Assembly (NCBI GenBank): GCA_016930955.1
Contig: JAFGFR010000129.1
Span: 1 to 6,746 of the forward strand
DNA from: Victivallales bacterium
GTDB taxonomy: Bacteria; Verrucomicrobiota; Lentisphaeria; Victivallales; JAADHT01
Direction of reading: 5' to 3'
DNA length: 6,746 bases
Under the pieces are notes generated by a model. The model had not been told where the DNA came from, searched no databases, and saw only the letters and a list, made by a program, of their open reading frames with translations. Both the position numbers and the translations under genes were made by a program. Of this stretch, positions 5,142-6,746 are shown one piece after another. Each line of letters starts with the position of its first letter. The first letter of the stretch is position 1.

Positions 5142-6351
5142 CCTGGCCTCCCTGCTTCTCTGAGTCGAAGACGATGTGTCCTCCGGACACGGTCAGCCTG
5201 ACATTATGGCTGACAGCGTCGAAAAATGCTATGTCTGCGAACTTTCCCGGGACTAGTTCCCCCCTTGACGACAGGCCAATGCTCTTGGCCGGGTTTATAG
5301 TCAGGCAGGCCGCCGCCTCGGTGCGCTTCATGTGTGAGGCCTCCGCGAGGTGCTGCCAGCCTTTCTCGAGGGACTGGGTAGTCCCGGCGATGGTGCCGTC
5401 AAGCGTAGTGACCTTGCCGTTCTGTACGCGGATCTCGCTTTCCCCAATGTGGTAGCTGCCGTCCGACATGCCCATGCCCTCCACCGCGTCGCTTATACCT
5501 ATGATCTTGTCCTTTGGCTTGGCCCGGCATGCAAGCTCGATCATTCTCGGATGAATCAGCGCGCCGTCGAGGATAAGCTCCACGTCAACCCGGTTGTCAA
5601 CCAAGGCAAGAGCCGTCAGGCCGATACTTCTCTGGTGAAGCTGGTTCATGCCGTTGAAAAGATGCGTACACCTGGTGGCTCCTGCGTCAATAGCCCTCAG
5701 GACAGCCTGTTCTTCGGCGGTACTGTGCCCCATTGACGGGATGGTATTGTTCTCTCTGAGCATGGCGACAAGCTCATCGGCTCGGTCAAGCTCTGGAGCA
5801 AAGGTCATCATCTTGACATGTCCCTTGCCGGCTGCAATCAGCTCCCTGGCCTCTCCCAGGTCTACAGGACGTATGTGCTCCGTCTGCTGCGCCCCATGCT
5901 TCTCGGGATTTATGAATGGTCCCTCGACGTTTACACCCGCCGGGATGGCTCCGTGGAAATCCTTGTCCACGGCGGAAGCCAACAGCTCAATTGCCTTGAG
6001 CATCTTGTCTGTCTCCTCCGACACGATTGTCGGGACAAAAGATGTCATGCCATGGGAAGCAAGGGTCCTGCACATCGAACCCAGCTTGTCTATACCGCCG
6101 AATGCGGCGGAAGAGTCGAAGCCCCCGGCACCATGGATATGCGTGTCTATGAACCCGGGCGCCGCATAGCAGCCCTTCAGCTCCACAACCTTCAGACCCT
6201 CCTCCCGGTTGAAGGCGGTACTGCCTCCCAGCGCCAGTATCAGATTGTCCTCGCACAATATGCCCGCATTGACTATGTGCTCCGACGGTGTAAGGCAGTA
6301 GTCCACCAGATAGAGCACCCTCCTGCTCAAGTCTTTTTCCTTCAAGAACAT
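5134..6351 (-). CDS. nagA: N-acetylglucosamine-6-phosphate deacetylase
   Basis: This cytoplasmic amidohydrolase removes acetate from GlcNAc-6-P to give glucosamine-6-P, feeding amino-sugar catabolism and cell-wall recycling. The product has 405 residues; the family is usually about 380-400. Signatures: PGFIDTHIHG with the HxH pair (His71, His73), metal-bridging Glu143 in VEGPF, His209 in GHS, His230 in THLFN, and catalytic Asp288 in SDA. HxH suggests a two-metal site as in B. subtilis, unlike E. coli NagA. Arg241 aligns with the E. coli phosphate-contacting Arg227, but the DGxH His of the family is replaced here (DGAL, Leu265). I chose the ATG at 6351 because GGGGAG (complement of 6359-6364) lies 7 nt upstream. 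A GTG at 6375 would lie about at the predicted transcription start and has no ribosome binding site. nagB and a GlcNAc transporter are not in the window. The DtxR-family gene follows with an 8-nt overlap. Confidence 0.95.
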   Translation of the reverse strand: MFLKEKDLSRRVLYLVDYCLTPSEHIVNAGILCEDNLILALGGSTAFNREEGLKVVELKGCYAAPGFIDTHIHGAGGFDSSAAFGGIDKLGSMCRTLASHGMTSFVPTIVSEETDKMLKAIELLASAVDKDFHGAIPAGVNVEGPFINPEKHGAQQTEHIRPVDLGEARELIAAGKGHVKMMTFAPELDRADELVAMLRENNTIPSMGHSTAEEQAVLRAIDAGATRCTHLFNGMNQLHQRSIGLTALALVDNRVDVELILDGALIHPRMIELACRAKPKDKIIGISDAVEGMGMSDGSYHIGESEIRVQNGKVTTLDGTIAGTTQSLEKGWQHLAEASHMKRTEAAACLTINPAKSIGLSSRGELVPGKFADIAFFDAVSHNVRLTVSGGHIVFDSEKQGGQDG

Positions 6352-6380
6352 CTCAATTCTCCCCTCAAGCGACACACAAG

Positions 6381-6411
6381 ATTAAACCGAAATTACTGAG
6401 GCCGATTTCAA
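6381..6411 (-). promoter_or_regulatory. Candidate promoter of the nagA-repressor operon
   Basis: On the - strand TTGAAA (6411-6406) and TTTAAT (6386-6381) each match the consensus at 5 of 6 positions. Spacing is 19 nt, at the long end of the usable range. Transcription would start near 6374, about 23 nt before the ATG at 6351, leaving room for the Shine-Dalgarno only. I see no clear operator palindrome over it. Confidence 0.4.
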
Positions 6412-6644
6412 AACTGCCCGTGGCATCCGCGCCGAAAGGCTCTGCAGCCCAAGGCCAGAGGGACCGCACAGGCATCTCCTGCTATGCTCCGGCCATTCAC
6501 CGCACCGTCTGCTGTGCCTGCGCCCCCAACGCGGTTCGCGCGGAGTTCTGCAATTGGCTCCACATGCTGAATGTAACCCCGGCCATGAGTTTTTGCAAAC
6601 ATATCCCGGGAAATCGTAGTCGAACGACAACATCAAAGACTTAC
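6412..6644. other. GC-rich gene-free block upstream of nagA
   Basis: About 190 nt (6413-6600) is GC-rich like coding DNA, but no frame on either strand gives a protein I recognise. The frames that stay open are compositionally odd, rich in Cys, Arg or Ala. On the - strand, 6523-6515 and 6474-6466 can pair as nine base pairs with one G-U wobble, closing a 40-nt loop that contains a smaller hairpin (CGG/CCG around 6486-6500). It may be an RNA, a decayed gene, or simply spacer. Confidence 0.3.
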
Positions 6645-6650
6645 GGAGGA

Positions 6651-6746
6651 ATGGCATGGGAAATCTCGGGAAAACGAAAAAAATCCGGAAAAAAAATCCG
6701 GAAAAATTATCTAGGCGTAATATCAAAGAGTTATGACAATTTTCCA
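6651..6746 (+). CDS. Possible gene start at the right edge, reading frame unresolved
   Basis: A strong Shine-Dalgarno, GGAGGA (6645-6650), is followed by two overlapping start codons. The ATG at 6656 is well spaced but gives only a 26-residue, very basic peptide (starts MGNLGKTKKIRKK, stop 6734-6736). The ATG at 6651 abuts the Shine-Dalgarno, yet its frame stays open to the last base (starts MAWEISGKRKKSGKK, ends SYDNFP). Runs of seven and eight A (6677-6683, 6689-6696) lie in the first codons of both frames, where slippage or a sequencing error could join them. I recognise no family. Confidence 0.2.
   Translation, partial: MAWEISGKRKKSGKKIRKNYLGVISKSYDNFP
6677..6702 (-). terminator. Possible intrinsic terminator reading leftward from beyond the edge
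   Basis: Two copies of the self-complementary TCCGGA (6684-6689 and 6697-6702), 7 nt apart, can pair into a 6-bp stem. On the - strand the second copy is followed by seven T (6683-6677) and, two bases later, four more. It could insulate nagA from a - strand gene to the right. On the + strand the same bases fall within the first codons of the possible edge gene. Confidence 0.3.

Noticed and set aside
6352..6375. nagA start at the GTG 24 nt upstream of the chosen ATG
   Set aside because: It has no Shine-Dalgarno, lies at the predicted transcription start, and the ATG at 6351 has a good one.
6382..6726. 114-codon - strand frame across the right-hand region, and the 64-codon frame within it (6408-6602)
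   Set aside because: Both have odd composition (Arg, Cys or Gly rich), lack ribosome binding sites, overlap the nagA promoter, and the longer one starts in the A/T-run hairpin.

Overview
The window reads as a chromosomal segment of a moderately GC-rich Gram-negative-type bacterium. It is mostly housekeeping genes plus one regulator/amino-sugar operon. No phylum can be fixed from the sequence alone. The divergent PurL C-terminus, a receiver domain with a long insertion, and a relic of a free-standing four-helix-bundle (23S rRNA intervening-sequence-type) protein with an Asp-rich tail together make a PVC-like (Lentisphaerota/Kiritimatiellota/Omnitrophota) or deltaproteobacterial-like lineage my best guess. 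This is inference.

Left part (1-2961, all + strand): the 3' end of purL (purine synthesis), then pgk (glycolysis), trxA (thioredoxin), and a pair of small membrane proteins of the DUF883 (YqjD/ElaB-like) and DUF1469 (YqjE-like) families. The pair is separated by only 2 nt and is clearly one unit. pgk, trxA and the DUF883 gene each have a promoter candidate in front of them. At trxA a perfect 15-bp inverted repeat lies across the -10 box, suggesting an operator.

Middle (2962-3364): a 400-nt stretch with no intact gene. On the - strand it keeps the start codon and first 19 codons of a four-helix-bundle protein. After a frame change comes an Asp-rich piece resembling that family's C-terminal tail, so it looks like an internally deleted pseudogene. 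A -10 box close to the next gene starts a response regulator with a receiver, a probable GAF domain and a coiled-coil C-terminus (3365-4468, +).

Right part (4469-6375, - strand): nagA (N-acetylglucosamine-6-phosphate deacetylase) and a DtxR-family metal-dependent repressor overlap by 8 nt and form a translationally coupled operon. It has its own promoter candidate, and a two-stem hairpin with a U tract lies just after the repressor stop codon. The receiver gene and this operon converge on a hairpin-rich 187-nt spacer. Both operon proteins show substitutions at positions expected to bind ligand or metal.

Right edge (6376-6746): an upstream region with a GC-rich, gene-free block that could fold as RNA. 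Near the edge are a strong ribosome binding site with two overlapping start codons and two TCCGGA copies among A runs. No complete gene can be called there. I found no CRISPR array, tRNA, rRNA, insertion sequence or obvious defence system.
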